Assembly: GCA_014898425.1 (NCBI GenBank)
Contig: RCSZ01000010.1
Span: 1,860,001 to 1,924,000, forward strand
Direction: 5' to 3'
DNA from: Botryotinia globosa
Taxonomy: Eukaryota; Ascomycota; Leotiomycetes; Helotiales; Sclerotiniaceae
Length of the DNA stretch: 64,000 bases
Shown one piece after another: positions 32,719-44,800 of the stretch. Every line of letters begins with the position of its first letter. The stretch's first letter is position 1. The notes beneath the pieces are model-generated. The model was not told where the DNA came from. It did no database searches and worked only from the letters and a program-made list of their open reading frames with translations. The position numbers and the translations under genes are program-made.

Positions 32719-33969
32719 ATGACTACTATCTCGGACGCGATCGCAAGGCAGAAGAAGGAGAACGTTTTGTGCCCACCCGAAATCAAAACATTCGAGACTG
32801 AAGCTACTGCCAGCACACTTACCATAGAACTTGTCAATCAAAGTTCTTCGAGCACCGTCTACGCATACATCACTGGCCTTGCCATTAATAACAACAATTC
32901 TGTGGTGCTCCTGCAAGCTGATGGATCGACCTTTTACTGCCCTACAAACCCATCATCTAACGGCTCTGCCTTGACAGAAGACTGTGCCATTCCACTCGGA
33001 GAACCAGGGTCTACTACAAAGGTCACTATTCCAAATATTGCAGGCGGTCGGATTTGGTTCTGCATCGAAGATACTTTGACATTTCTGCTTGATGTTGGGC
33101 TTACAGGGCCTGCATTGGTTGAGCCCTCCGTCAACAATACCTCCGATCCAAACTACTTGAAAAATTGGGATTTTTGTGAGTTTACATACAATAGCTCCGA
33201 GCTATTTGCAAATATCACCTACGTCGATTTTGTGTGCCTGCCTGTCGCTTTGACACTGAACAGTACAAGTGGTGCAGTGAAACACGTTGGAGGTCTACCC
33301 TCAGATGGACTAGCGACAGTTTGCAAAGGTCTAGTAGCACAAGATGCAATTGACGGGGCCGGTTGGAGCCAGCTCATTGTGGAGAATGACGGTACGAATC
33401 TGAGAGCCCTTAATCCAACGGCAGGCATTGTATTCAATCCGGTACTGTTCGAAGGATATTGGACCAGCTACATCAATGATGTGTGGGATAAATATGCTAG
33501 CGCTTCCCTAACTGTCAATACTCAAGCATCGTGGGGAGATATTTCCGGATCAACATCCAACCTCACTTCCCTCACCTTTGATAGCATCGGCTCCTTTATC
33601 AAGCCATCATCTGCGGACATTTTTGGTGGCGCGACCGGGGCCTTTGCAGGCCAGCCTACCAATACTGACCAACTCTTGAATATTGGCGCAAGACTTGATG
33701 CCGCACTCAATCGATCGACGCTTCTTGTCAATTCTTCTCAGCCAGATAAAGAAGTGGTGTCGACATATTACGAAAATGCCATCACGAATCATTATGCGAG
33801 AATCGTCCATGCTGCAAACGTTGATGGCCTCGGTTACTGCTTTCCGTACGATGATGTGACACCTGATGGAGGTATCAATCAATGCGGTGCAGTAAATGAT
33901 TCAACGCCTGCTTCTTTAATTGTGACAGTGGGTGGAAATGACGCACATGCACAAGAGCCGGCTGCATAA
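32719..33969 (+). CDS. GH64 beta-1,3-glucanase (thaumatin-like fold), no signal peptide
   Basis: Single exon of 416 aa from an ATG in good context (GCAGCAATGA). The domain covers nearly the whole protein: LTIELVNQSSSSTVYAYITG (start of the barrel), GRIWFCIEDTLTF, then NWDFCEFTYNSSELFANITY and VDFVCLPVAL. The Glu in CEFTYN and the Asp in YVDFV match the catalytic Glu/Asp pair described for bacterial laminaripentaose-producing GH64 enzymes. Later blocks (EGYWTSYINDVWDKYAS, YYENAITNHYARIVH, GLGYCFPYDD) are also typical. It would cleave beta-1,3-glucan, in its own or another fungus's wall. The N-terminus (MTTISDAIARQKKEN) is hydrophilic, so classical secretion is not predicted, which is odd for this substrate, and several N-x-S/T sites are present. 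Confidence 0.88.
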   Translation: MTTISDAIARQKKENVLCPPEIKTFETEATASTLTIELVNQSSSSTVYAYITGLAINNNNSVVLLQADGSTFYCPTNPSSNGSALTEDCAIPLGEPGSTTKVTIPNIAGGRIWFCIEDTLTFLLDVGLTGPALVEPSVNNTSDPNYLKNWDFCEFTYNSSELFANITYVDFVCLPVALTLNSTSGAVKHVGGLPSDGLATVCKGLVAQDAIDGAGWSQLIVENDGTNLRALNPTAGIVFNPVLFEGYWTSYINDVWDKYASASLTVNTQASWGDISGSTSNLTSLTFDSIGSFIKPSSADIFGGATGAFAGQPTNTDQLLNIGARLDAALNRSTLLVNSSQPDKEVVSTYYENAITNHYARIVHAANVDGLGYCFPYDDVTPDGGINQCGAVNDSTPASLIVTVGGNDAHAQEPAA

Positions 33970-35142
33970 AGACGAAATTGACCACTCTACGGGCGAGAAT
34001 TCTTCAATTCTACCTTACCTTCGATGTCGTCCTCGGAGAGATCCATTCATTCCCACCTTTTACTCTTAACCTTAATGCTGGAGGCTCTATTTTTTCTTTC
34101 TTTTCAATACGACTGATACTCCGCGATCTCTTTCTTGTCGTTGTAGATTGATAGAAGCCCTTGTTTCTTGGCTTGTTGTATTTGCTATTCCTTATTCAAT
34201 TTTGAGATTTTTATGACATTCAGAGGAGAGAGGAGAGGTGCACGAGAAGCGGATTATGGAGGAGATTGGACTTGGAAGTGAGGCTATCCATGGATCTTCA
34301 CGATTGCATGGAACGTGTGTACAGTACAATCGTTATTTCTGGACTGGCTTGCAATTAATTTTTAATTTACTTTCTCACTTGTACATATTACATTACCAAC
34401 AGTCTCTATCGACATTGTATGGTAAGAAGAGATAAGAATTCGAACAATTTTATTTTTTATTACGAAGTTATCAAATAAACTCTCTATTTTGGCCGATGGC
34501 GGGGGGCTACCCCGAGCTATTACATCCCAGAAAAGCTTGACTTGTTACTCCATCCATACAATGATACAATCATACAAATCACCATGGGTCGGAATTGGTT
34601 AGTTCCCGAGTATATACCGACTTGCAAGTTGCAACAAATGAAATGCTTGAAAAGAGCAAAGAAGCCCATTTATTAAGCTATACCTATCTCAAACTTCACG
34701 ACGTGGATTGGCCATCATGCAAGGCTAGTGTTTACCCACGTCATTCTTATTAAAGATGGCTGGACAATCTTTGGATTGTTGGGACTCGGGAGGCGACGAG
34801 GTTGTTCCTGACATAAAGTGATCTGATAAAGTAGCTTCGTATGCTTCGACATGCAGGGGAATAGTGGAAACCAGATAGATGCCACTACTTGCAACGTGGG
34901 TATTTGATTCGATTTAGGAAGTCCGGAGGTACAGCAGAGTAATAATTAAGTGCTCATATCGCTGCTCCGATAGAACCAGCCTGGTGAGGAAACGACGATC
35001 GACCCTTCAGATTTCCAAACATAGAAACCTCTCCAATGGTAAGAATCACATATAATTTCAAGTCTCAAACCTAAGCGAAAGAACTCTTGTTAGATCTTCA
35101 ATTATTCTCACTCTTTCTTACATACTTTGATTACATCTCACA
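33970..35142. other. Intergenic region, about 1.2 kb, upstream of the acid phosphatase
   Basis: No gene. An AACGTG word (CACGTT on the other strand) lies at 34893-34898; CACGTT is a known Pho4-type site, so phosphate control is possible but unproven. A poly-G run is at 34501-34506. Confidence 0.4.
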
Positions 35143-36838
35143 ATGTATGTTTCTACATTGGTTGCCACTAATGCCTTGCTGGCGACAGCTACTGCCGCCC
35201 AGCTTCTTACTGATATTAATCGCATCCAAAAGTACTGGGGAGAAATCACTCCTTATTCTGACAATGAAGAAGATTATTTCGGTGTACATCATGTCGGACT
35301 TCCAGAAGGTTGTCAAGTTGTACGTTGCCTTTCCCTTGATCCTGAATAATTAACTGATCTCAGTCAAGGAATCGGTACAAACCCTTCAAAGACATGCACA
35401 GCGTTTTCAGACAACTTCGGTAGATGATGGCGTGAATGATGAGCGATTTGCTGGGAAGGTTACAAACTTCACCTCAACCTCTACTAACGCGACGTTCACT
35501 GGCCCTCTTGCTTTCCTCAACACTTATGAGTACGCAATGGTCGACAATGGTCTTCTGACTGGCATGGGCGCAATTACAGAATTCACTTCTGGTGTTTCTT
35601 TCTGGAATCGATACGGCCGCACTTTATACAATGCATCCGTTGGGCAACTTGCCTATGACCCTCTATATCCTAACGGCACTGCGCGTCCTAAGATCACCTT
35701 GCGCACGACCTCACAATCGAGAATCGAGAATAGTCAAATTAATTGGGCATTAGGATTCTTTGGTCCAAGTTATGCCACCATCCCAGATCCTACTTTTGAA
35801 AACGTGACTGCCGGATTTGATGTGGTAATTATTCCTGAAGGAGGAACCGAGAATAATACCTTGGCATCATATGATAGTTGTTTCAACGATTACGTTGATG
35901 GTATTTGGAACATTGGAGATTTGGATCTTTACACTTATCTTCCTAAATATTTGGGTAGCGCGACCAAAAGATTACAGAAATACGCACCTTCTGGTTTTGA
36001 ATTGACATACAATGATACATATGCTATGCAAAGCATCTGCGCATACGAGCATGCGTATATTGGTATGAGCGACTTTTGTGGGTTGTTCACCGAAGACGAG
36101 TGGGCTGGGTTTGAGAATACTTTAGATATGATATGTGAGTTTGCGGCTTCGATCATTTTCATGGTACTCGTACTGACAATTCCACCAGACTGGTACGATT
36201 ATTCGTATGGAAATCCTACTGGACGCGCTCAAGGACTTGGATATGTCCAAGAGCTCCTTGCCCGTCTTCAACACCAATACATCACCTCTTCCAACTCATC
36301 CGTGAATTCCACCCTCGACGATAACCCAACTACCTTCCCATTGGACCAAAAATTCTACGCCGATTTCTCCCACGACGATATTATCGTATCTGCTTTAACA
36401 GCAATGAGTATGGATTACTTCCGGGACGCTCCTAGCCTAACGCAGTACCCACCCAACCCAAAGCGAAAGTTCATTCTCTCACACATCACCCCATTCGGCG
36501 CTCGTCTCATTACCGAAACCATTGGATGTAGTTCAGCTAACCCAAAGGCCGAAAAATCTTCAAAGGTCCAATACACACCAACTCAATATGGATACGATCC
36601 CGCAAACGCCACGAACAAGTTTATTAGAATGAGACTCAATAATGGTATACTTCCACTGGATACCATTCGAGGTGGTGCGTGCAAAGGCAGATCAGATGGA
36701 ATGTGTGAAATGAGTAAATTTTTGGAGAGTCAGAGTAATGCGACGGCGATGGCAAATTATGAATACGTTTGCTTTGGAAATTATACCTTGACTAATGTTA
36801 CAAGCGGGAAGGATTTTGATGGCACTTTGTTCGCCTGA
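35143..36838 (+). CDS. Secreted histidine acid phosphatase with altered RHGxRxP motif
   Basis: Three exons: 35143-35319, 35369-36134 and 36189-36838 (1593 nt, 530 aa). Intron 1 (49 nt) ends TCAAG; intron 2 (54 nt, GTGAGT...CACCAG) is stop-free and a multiple of three. A signal peptide is at 1-20 (MYVSTLVATNALLATATAAQ). The family frame is clear: GLPEGCQVESVQTLQRH, FLNTYEYAMVDNGLLTGMG, SFWNRYGRTLY, RTTSQSRIENS, SHDD (His376-Asp377, the HD pair) and late Cys residues. The catalytic motif reads R67-H68-A-Q-R71-F-Q73 instead of RHGxRxP; the nucleophile His68 and both Arg remain, but Gly is Ala and Pro is Gln. Many N-glycosylation sites. It may be a phytase or phosphomonoesterase relative; activity is uncertain. 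Confidence 0.88.
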
Positions 36839-37383
36839 ATGGTCTAGAAAGTCGTTCGCACAGGGGATTTTGGCATAATTTTAAAGCTAGATATAATTTA
36901 ATGATGCGCTTTGATTGAGTAAAATCTATAAATCAATTTTAGGACTTTGAAGCAAGGTTGCGATTTGACGTTCGTCACAAAAGCCACCTCGTTCGTTCAA
37001 CATTCCTTCTTCCCGCCCTAAGACAATGTCAGATGCGTAGCGTGTAACTTTTGCAGAGCTCGAGGTTGGATTCAGGAAAGAATGGCTTGGAATTAAGGAA
37101 TCGAAGAACTGTCATGACTCATGAAGCAATTTCATTGAATGCTTGATTCGAAACATGACCTGATCAATTCTATCCCCCCCCCCTACTTTCGCGCCCTGCA
37201 ATCCAGTTTTTGCCTAGTACACAGGTACTATGACTCAGAAAGTTCTCTGAGAGTTGTTTGGTTATTTGATTTTGATCAATTATGATATCTACGACAAGAA
37301 TGAAAGCAAACGTGAAGACAGATCGTTTGGACTCCATCTCCACTCCTCACTTCTATTACTGTCGGTCTCATCAGTAATTTCCA
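36839..37383. other. Convergent intergenic region
   Basis: 3' regions of the phosphatase (+) and of a Zn2Cys6 gene (-). A C-run is at about 37172-37182. No gene seen. Confidence 0.5.
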
Positions 37384-38709
37384 CTAAACGAGTAAACCAC
37401 ACTCTCGCTTTGGGAACAACAACAATTCTGGAATCAACGAATCATCGCTATGGTATCTATCCAGATAGATACAAATGGCTTGACATTCCAGAATCGCTCT
37501 GCGTTCTACCCACCAGACTATCCTCCAAACTTTCGCATACCAATATGAGAGCAGAAGTAAAGCTTTTGGATTCTTCATTTTCAGGAGAATTTTGTATTCG
37601 GGAGACATGCTGGTTAGAAAACCGAGGAAAGATAACATGGCTGATCGATTGCATTCGATGTTGATGATACGCTGAAGAGATATGAGGGTTAGATAGTATG
37701 GATTATTAGCAACGGTTGAATGCTCGTGTAAATCGAAAAGTTCGACGAAATGGATCGGAAGGGTTGAGAGATCAAGATTCCCATCGCGTTTGTAGTGCGC
37801 GTTATTGTAAGCGACGGAGAGGACATGGAAGATACTATCTTTGCGCGTGGGGTTTGTGAGCTTGAAGATGACGCTCTTTGACTCGCTCATGCGTAGCCAG
37901 TCGAGATCGGTATCGGCTGGTGGCGTGAGGGGCCATGCTTCGTAGGGCGAGGAAGCTTCGATGGATGATACGGCTACGATTCCGAGAAGTGCTGCGGTGG
38001 CCCACAAAGCATCTTTGTCGTTGTTTGCGATTGGGGCGCAGAGTTTTTGGTTGAAGAGTGAAGCGGCGCGGGAGAGGTGATAGGCTTCTGTTGATGTGCG
38101 CCACGATGATGTTGCGTGATGGGGGGTAAGATATCGGTCGTGGCAGGCAGTGAGGGTTTGGAGAGCGTGCATTAGGAAGGGATGATCACAGGCCATTAAG
38201 ACTGCAAATTCATGGAATACTCCTGCGGCAGTTGGCGTTCCAAGGGTAAGAACAGTTCGGTGACGAAAGCGATCTAGTCGATCGAGGCTCTGTCTATCAA
38301 GCTCAAATGACGAGATGTCATCGCCGATAACGCAGAGTGGTTCCAAGGTGGAAGGGATGCTGGTTATCTGTTGAGGTGGTGGAGAACTGATAGACCATGA
38401 TGATTGTCCAAGATTAATTCGCGATTTCGCAATTGTAGGAGTTTCGAAATAGATCAATTCCAGATCTGGTGTTTTGGAGTCATAATTACATGCATATCCA
38501 TAATCTTTGCATTTTAAGCAATCCGGTCTTGTCTCGTCACACTGAGAAATATCTTGCTATCAGTCCAACGTACCAAGCCAAGACCCATGGGAATATCTCA
38601 CCTTAACTCTCCGCAGCTTGCAATTCCGACAGCCCTTTCGCGACTTCTTATGGACTCTCCGCTTGCGCTGGCTGTCTTCCTTAACATCGGCTTGCGTCTT
38701 GACAGGCAT
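37384..38709 (-). CDS. Zn2Cys6 transcription factor (C6 sterol-regulator-like layout)
   Basis: Two exons, 38709-38602 and 38541-37384 (1266 nt, 421 aa). The 60-nt intron (GTGAGA...CTCAG) falls exactly inside the zinc cluster, between Lys36 and Cys37. The joined cluster is C27-x2-C30-x6-C37-x6-C44-x2-C47-x6-C54 (KGCRNCKLRRVK then CDETRPDCLKCKDYGYAC). The rest follows the pattern of Upc2-like and related small C6 regulators: FRHRTVLTLG, VFHEFAVLMACDHPFLMHALQTL, RAASLFNQKL and NPKALLLLSYWYAKVW. The gene is divergent from an alcohol-dehydrogenase-like pseudogene, with a 0.97-kb AT-rich gap between. Confidence 0.88.
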
Positions 38710-39682
38710 GATATTGACTGTTTGAGTAAGTATTTCGAGCAATCGTATCACAGTCTCATTGTGTATGTTTATGTGTATACACTCGTATCAACAAGCAGAA
38801 GAAATCAAAATATACGACGAAAGGAAACATAAGCGAGTTGATGAAGGGGAAGAATAACCTTCAGAATGATGGAGATTGATATACACCCCTCATTCCGCCC
38901 CACTTCTGGTGCCCACGCTAACCACACATCGTATTCACTCACTCGCTAGTTCATACACCCAATTTCATAATTAGCTTCCAAGATATGATTTTATAATCTC
39001 ATAATCTTTTTGATGAAAATTATTAATAACAAAATCCTAATTTTATTAATGTTATTTTAAGAATTTATATAATTAATTTTCCAATTTTTGAAAGAAAACC
39101 TTTCAATTTTTAGATTTTTATTCTGAAATTTCAATTTTAATTAATATAATTCAAAATCAAATGAAAATTAATAAATAATAGAATTAATTATTCTTTATTA
39201 TATAATATTATATTTATTCAAATCAAAGTTAGATTGATAAACTATTATAAATTGAAATATAACATTGAGGTGTTTTTAGTGAAGTATAGAAAACTTATAT
39301 TTTAGAAGCTAGTTAAGAAACTGGGTATATCGCCTAGGTTGTACTTCATTAGCGGTCAATCTTCAAACTAATCCTGAGTTGTATCTTCGAGGATTACACA
39401 CATACATCTTCTTCACGTCAACGTTGAACATTCATGAAGGATAGCTTGAGATGATGTAAATATTCTTGATCAATGCCAATGATGGAGTTAAGAGATCTTA
39501 AGCATGTAATTCCGGTGGTTTTGTGCGGAGTTATCGAGATTATGTGTCGCGAACTTGTGGAAGGGAATGTGAGTTTTGTCTACAAAAAGACAATATATAA
39601 ACATCTGTTCAGATTTCATAGGAAAATAAACAAAAAGAATCCTCTACTTCATTTGATCTGAGATCTTTCACGTAAACTCATC
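38710..39682. other. AT-rich divergent promoter gap
   Basis: Bases about 38990-39270 are much richer in A/T than the flanks, with many AATTTT/ATTAAT words, like the decayed repeats further right. No terminal inverted repeats or target duplication were found, so the origin is open. The last 100 bases before 39683 look like a normal leader. Confidence 0.45.
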
Positions 39683-40866
39683 ATGTCTTCAACAGATGTT
39701 CCCCTTCCAATTACCATGCGAGCGCTCTATGCTGAAGCCCAAGGCCAACCTCTCACTGTCAAGACCGTTCCCACACCTCAACCCGATCCTGGGAGTCTCA
39801 TCGTCAAAGTTCTCGCTGTAAGCATTGAGCCCAGCATTCAAGAGCTCCTTGATGGAAAAATGCCTTACCTGTATACACCCACACCATTTATTCCCGGCGG
39901 TCGTGCCGTGGGTCGCGTTGCAGCCATCGGTCCAGACACCACCACTTTATCTATCGGCCAACTTGTGACTATCGAGCCTTTTGTCCGAGAACGAGATAAC
40001 TCGCTGTGGAAATTCTATGGGGTGTTGGTGTATTTGGACAAGATCCTAAAGCGAAAAAGCTCATCGAGGTTTGGCGTGATGGCTCGTTAGCTGAGCATGT
40101 GAAGTCATCACTTGAGAATGTTTATGCGTTGAATGAGAAACGTCCCTTGGGAAGTCCAGCAGAATGAGGTCTTGGCTATTCCCTCGGATATCTTTCAACT
40201 CTTGCTCGGTATATGGTAGCTTATGGAGGATTTCGAGGAATCGATCTCAAAGCCGGAGAAACGGTCATTGTGGCACCTGCTACCTGGTCGTTTAGTAGCG
40301 CTGCTGTGGAACTAGCATCAGCGATGGGCGCACGTGTCATTGCTGTCAGTAGGAACTTATCAAAATTCGAGAAACTTGCCGCGGCAAATCAACGCGTTGA
40401 GATTGTAAAGACCACTGGCAATTACGAGGAGGATCTTGCGAGAATCGAAGCCTTGGGCCCAGTCGACGCATACTTGGATCTATCACCCCAGGAAGCAAAT
40501 GGCTCAAGTCATATCAGAGCTTGTTTGATGCCATTGATGGGAGTGCCGGCTAATGATATTGATATTCCATATATGATGGCAGTCATGAAGAACCTGACAA
40601 TTTGGGGACAGTATATGTATGAGAGGGAGGACGTCAAAGGACTTATCAAACTTGTTGAAAGCGGATTGTTGAAACTTGGAAAAGCGGGTGGCATGGAAAC
40701 CGTGGGTGAATTCTCGATTGAACAATGGGATGAGGTGATCAAGGCTGCTGTTCAGAATCCTGAGCCTGGAAAAATGGCTATTATGTATCTTCAGTTTGGA
40801 ATTACGGGAGAGTATTCTCACCTGAGTCTGGCATGTTCTTGTTTCATCTCTTTTGCCGAACATTGA
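39683..40866 (+). pseudogene. Zinc-type alcohol dehydrogenase-like (MDR) gene, frameshift and stop
   Basis: The first 106 codons encode a GroES-like N-domain (MRALYAEAQGQPLTVKTVP, FIPGGRAVGRVAAIGPDT, QLVTIEPFVRERDN). Near 40000 similarity jumps to another frame, as if one base were lost, and continues as AVEILWGVGVFGQDPKAKK and WRDGSLAEHVKSSLENVYAL. In that frame TGA at 40165-40167 interrupts where relatives have a residue such as Trp before GLGYS. After it the Rossmann part is open: AYGGFRGIDLKAGETVIVAP, GARVIAVSRN, LDLSPQEANGSSHI and PEPGKMAI. The end after GKMAI is longer than usual. No intron with proper sites repairs either fault. Divergent from a Zn2Cys6 gene, so the pair may once have been a regulator-enzyme unit. 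Confidence 0.82.
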
Positions 40867-41031
40867 GCTGCGGTTTACTTTTGAAAAGCTTTGAGTATTG
40901 GTATTTAGTGCCCAATCAGATTTATCACACGAAATGACACCAACTCACAGAGAACTTATTGATAAAATATACTGCAGGTTATTTCTACCCCTGCTTAATT
41001 CCCTATTCATCCTGAACCTCCTATGCCTTAA

Positions 41032-41398
41032 GGGCCCGTTCGAATCGATTTTTTAATTTGTTGATAAAATAATTTATTGATTAATAATTTAATCTAAATT
41101 TCATAAATCTATAAAATATAGAATAATAAATATTATCAAATATTATCAAATGTTAATAAAAGTTATATTATAAATTTAATAAAACTTAATAAAATTATCA
41201 TATAAATTTTCAAATTTTATAAATTTATATTTTGTAGTTTTTTATAATTCAATATTAATATTCAGCAAATTTTTTTTTTCAATTTTATTAATAATATAAA
41301 TTATTGAATAATATTTGCATTCGGTAAATGCTCATTTAGATCTATATTGCTAACAAATATAGCTCCACATCGCCTAAAAAATCGATCCGAACGGGCCC
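41032..41398. repeat. 367-bp MITE, TAA target duplication (PIF/Harbinger-like)
   Basis: Terminal inverted repeats GGGCCCGTTCGAATCGATTT (left) and, reversed, GGGCCCGTTCGGATCGATTT (right), about 27 bp with one mismatch. Both sides have TAA (41029-41031 and 41399-41401). The inside is nearly pure A/T with no coding capacity. The TWA duplication and G-rich ends suit PIF/Harbinger-derived MITEs. A related copy is at 61235-61611. Confidence 0.85.
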
Positions 41399-41643
41399 TA
41401 AAAGCTTCTCCCTTGCGTCCAAAAATACCCCTTCCTCACCAACTGTACAGCCGCAGCAACAGTAACCACACGATATAAAACCAACACGAAAACATACATT
41501 CGTAAATTCCTTTCGCATTCCCAAATTTCTCATCGTATTTCAGTGCCACTATAACCTTTGTAATGGCCACTTCAAACGCATCACCCGGCGCCGCAGGCAT
41601 TTTCTCAATTGCCCCCTATATCCTGTTAATCTGCATCATGTAT

Positions 41644-41813
41644 TGTCGGGACATCGACCATATGATCAAAGAGGGCACTGTATTAACTAGCATTGCACTA
41701 ACACTTCCCTATATATTTAGTACCTAGCTTTCTATAGATAATAATAATCAAAAATAAATATAATTATATAGAATTAAGTACTTATACTTATATCAATCAA
41801 ATTAATATTAATA
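41644..41813 (+). repeat. 5' LTR of the Copia element
   Basis: 170 bp, starting TGTCGGGACATC and ending ATTAATA. Compared with the 3' LTR there are 29 differences, all transitions, and no gaps. The first 106 bases keep the G/C form at all 16 differing sites, while the last part has the A/T form at all 13. Confidence 0.92.
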
Positions 41814-44800
41814 TTAATTAATAATATTACAAATTAAAGCTTTAGATTTTATTAAAAATATTAAATATTTTTATATAATATTCAGGATTAATAGAAATTC
41901 TAAAGAGATTATAAAAAAGATATTATTATATTAGATATAATATATTATCTTTTCTTATAATACTAAAGAGTATACTCCAAATAATTATATTGGAAAGATA
42001 TATTCAAAAAGTTTGGTCTTATCAAATATAATAAATCAATTTTATATTTATTATATATTCATTTTTATATTATATATTATATTAGATAAAACAAAAACCT
42101 TTATTACTTTTTATATTTATAAGAGATTTTTTATATATATAAATATATATATATTTATAATAATTCTTGAAATACTTTTATCTATATATATAAATATATT
42201 GAAAAGCGATATTATTTTAATTAAGAATATTATTAATAAGAATATATATATAGAGAAGAAAGAGAAAGAGTGTAAGGAATAACTTAGTTTATTAAAAATA
42301 ATATTAAACAATAAGAAAACTATTATTATTAATAATAAAAAGCTTATTAAATATATTAAATTTAAATATAAATAATATAATTATAAAGATATTAATAATA
42401 ATAATTTAATAAAGATTTTTCATTATAATTTCAGGATATTTATAATTATATAATTTATGAAAATTTATTAGATTTATATATAAAAACTATATATGATATT
42501 ATATACTCAAGGAATATATCTATTAAAAACAAATATTAAAGTATCTATAATTTTATTCAAATAATTTTGTAAAACTATTATTAATAAATAAATAAAAGTA
42601 TAAATTCAAAAAGTTTTAAAAAATATTAATATTAAGGAATCTAAATTCAAGTTTAGAATTATTTGCAAATTCATTAAAAATGATTTTAAATATATAAATA
42701 AAAATAATGAAAATAAATATAATAAAAACAATGATATAAGAGATTTTAATAATGGGGATAGTGATAGTAATAAAGACGATAAAGATTATAAATCTCAAAA
42801 GAATAAGATATTAATATTATATTTCAATATACAATCTTTTATTAGTTTATTGAAATTCTATATCAATGATAAGAAATATAATGGGGATAATAATAATTTC
42901 GATTTTAAGTTTTCAATATTTTATAAAATCTTATAATATATAAAGATATTTATAGATATATATTATAAAGTGTTTTTGATTATATTCAAAAAAAAATGCA
43001 TTTCAATTCTTTTATATTAATTATAGCTTCTTATCATCAATATTTAAAGAACTTTGTATTTATATATAAAACAATTTCGAAGGAGATAAATATCAATAAA
43101 ATATACTATCGAAATGGAATAGTATTATTTTAAAATCGATTAGAAAAGAGTATAGAAATAAGTTATTCAGTAAATGTCTTATAATTATAATCAAGCAATT
43201 ATATATATTATAATACTGACTCAATTCTATTATATAACAAATATTCTATTTTTATAATAAGCTTATATTTATTTGTGAAGATATAGAGGTATATAATCTA
43301 ATTTGTTTTGATTTTAAAAAAAAGGTATCTGATTTGATTAATCAATTACAATAATCTATTAATATATAAAAAAAATTGTATAAAAACAAAAAGGATATAA
43401 TATTATTTATTAATAGAAAATTCTATAGTAATAATAATTATAATAACAATTGAAATAATTTTAAAATTTTTAGAAATAATAATAATTTCAGAAACAATTT
43501 GTATAATAAACAATAATATTTAGATTTTTTTAATTAATATAATTATTATTGAATATATAAAAAAAAAGGATATCAATCAATAAAATACTCTAAAAAAGAA
43601 TAAGATAAGAATAGATACAAATATAAAAAAAAGATTAAAAACAATAGTAATAATATATTTAATAAATACTATAATTAATAAATAATCGAATATAAGAAAA
43701 AAACTATTAATATAAAATCTGATTTAAAGATTGAAATAGATTTGTTTTTCGCAAATCTTAATATTAAAAATAATATAAATGAAATATTTTTTATAAATTC
43801 TAAGTTTATTAATAATTAGAAAGTATTTAATTAATTATTATTCAATATAATATTATATATAATAATTAAAAACTTTATTAAAATTATTTTACTTATAAAA
43901 AATATAATAAATATTTTTTATACAAATTATATAAATAAAGAATTCTTTAGTATATATATTGATATAATATATATAGGGAAATCTATAATTGGGATTGAAC
44001 AATATTATATGTAAAAACAGATTTGCTTAATTGAATATAATCTATTAATAATAAGAATTACGAATATACATTTCGGAAAAAGAATTATGATATTAATAGA
44101 ATTATTTCAAATTATTATATTATTTGGAAATATCGATTTCTATATTATAAATACTAATATTCTATTTCTATTAAGTTTTAAAGATATAAATTGTTTTAAA
44201 GTGTTTTATAACAATATTATTAATCAATTTATTATCTCAAAAAATGAATACTCTATTATTAAAAAATATAGGTATATATTTTTAATATAAAAAATGAATA
44301 TAAATCAATTTATTTAAAAATCGATTTATTAGAATAATTATTATTTAATAATTATAGAGTTATAATATTTATATTAATGATTTGATTATTTATTAATATA
44401 ATGTTTTTATAATGTATTATAATAAATAGATTATAATAAGAATAATAATATTATTAAATATTTTATTAAATATTATAAACATTATCAAATATATAGCAAA
44501 TTATCAGAATATTTCAGGTTTATTTTATTAAAAGATATTAAATTCAATTATATTATTTATATTGATATTATATATATTATAGATAATTTGATTCTATATA
44601 TTATTAATAAAACTATATATTATCAAGCAGTTTGATTTTTTGAAAATATCTTTGTTAAATATATATTTAATAATTTTAGAGAATATTGGATTAATGTATA
44701 TATTAGATTACTAAATTATATTATTTATAATACTAAAAAGAACTTTATAAATAAAGAGTTTATTCAAAATACAAAATCTATATCGATTATTATTAAGAAT

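Noticed and set aside
34893..34898. Pho4 site controlling the acid phosphatase
   Set aside because: A single 6-base word is too weak; kept only as a note in the intergenic entry.
38990..39270. MITE in the A/T-rich gap upstream of the regulator
   Set aside because: I found no inverted ends or target duplication.
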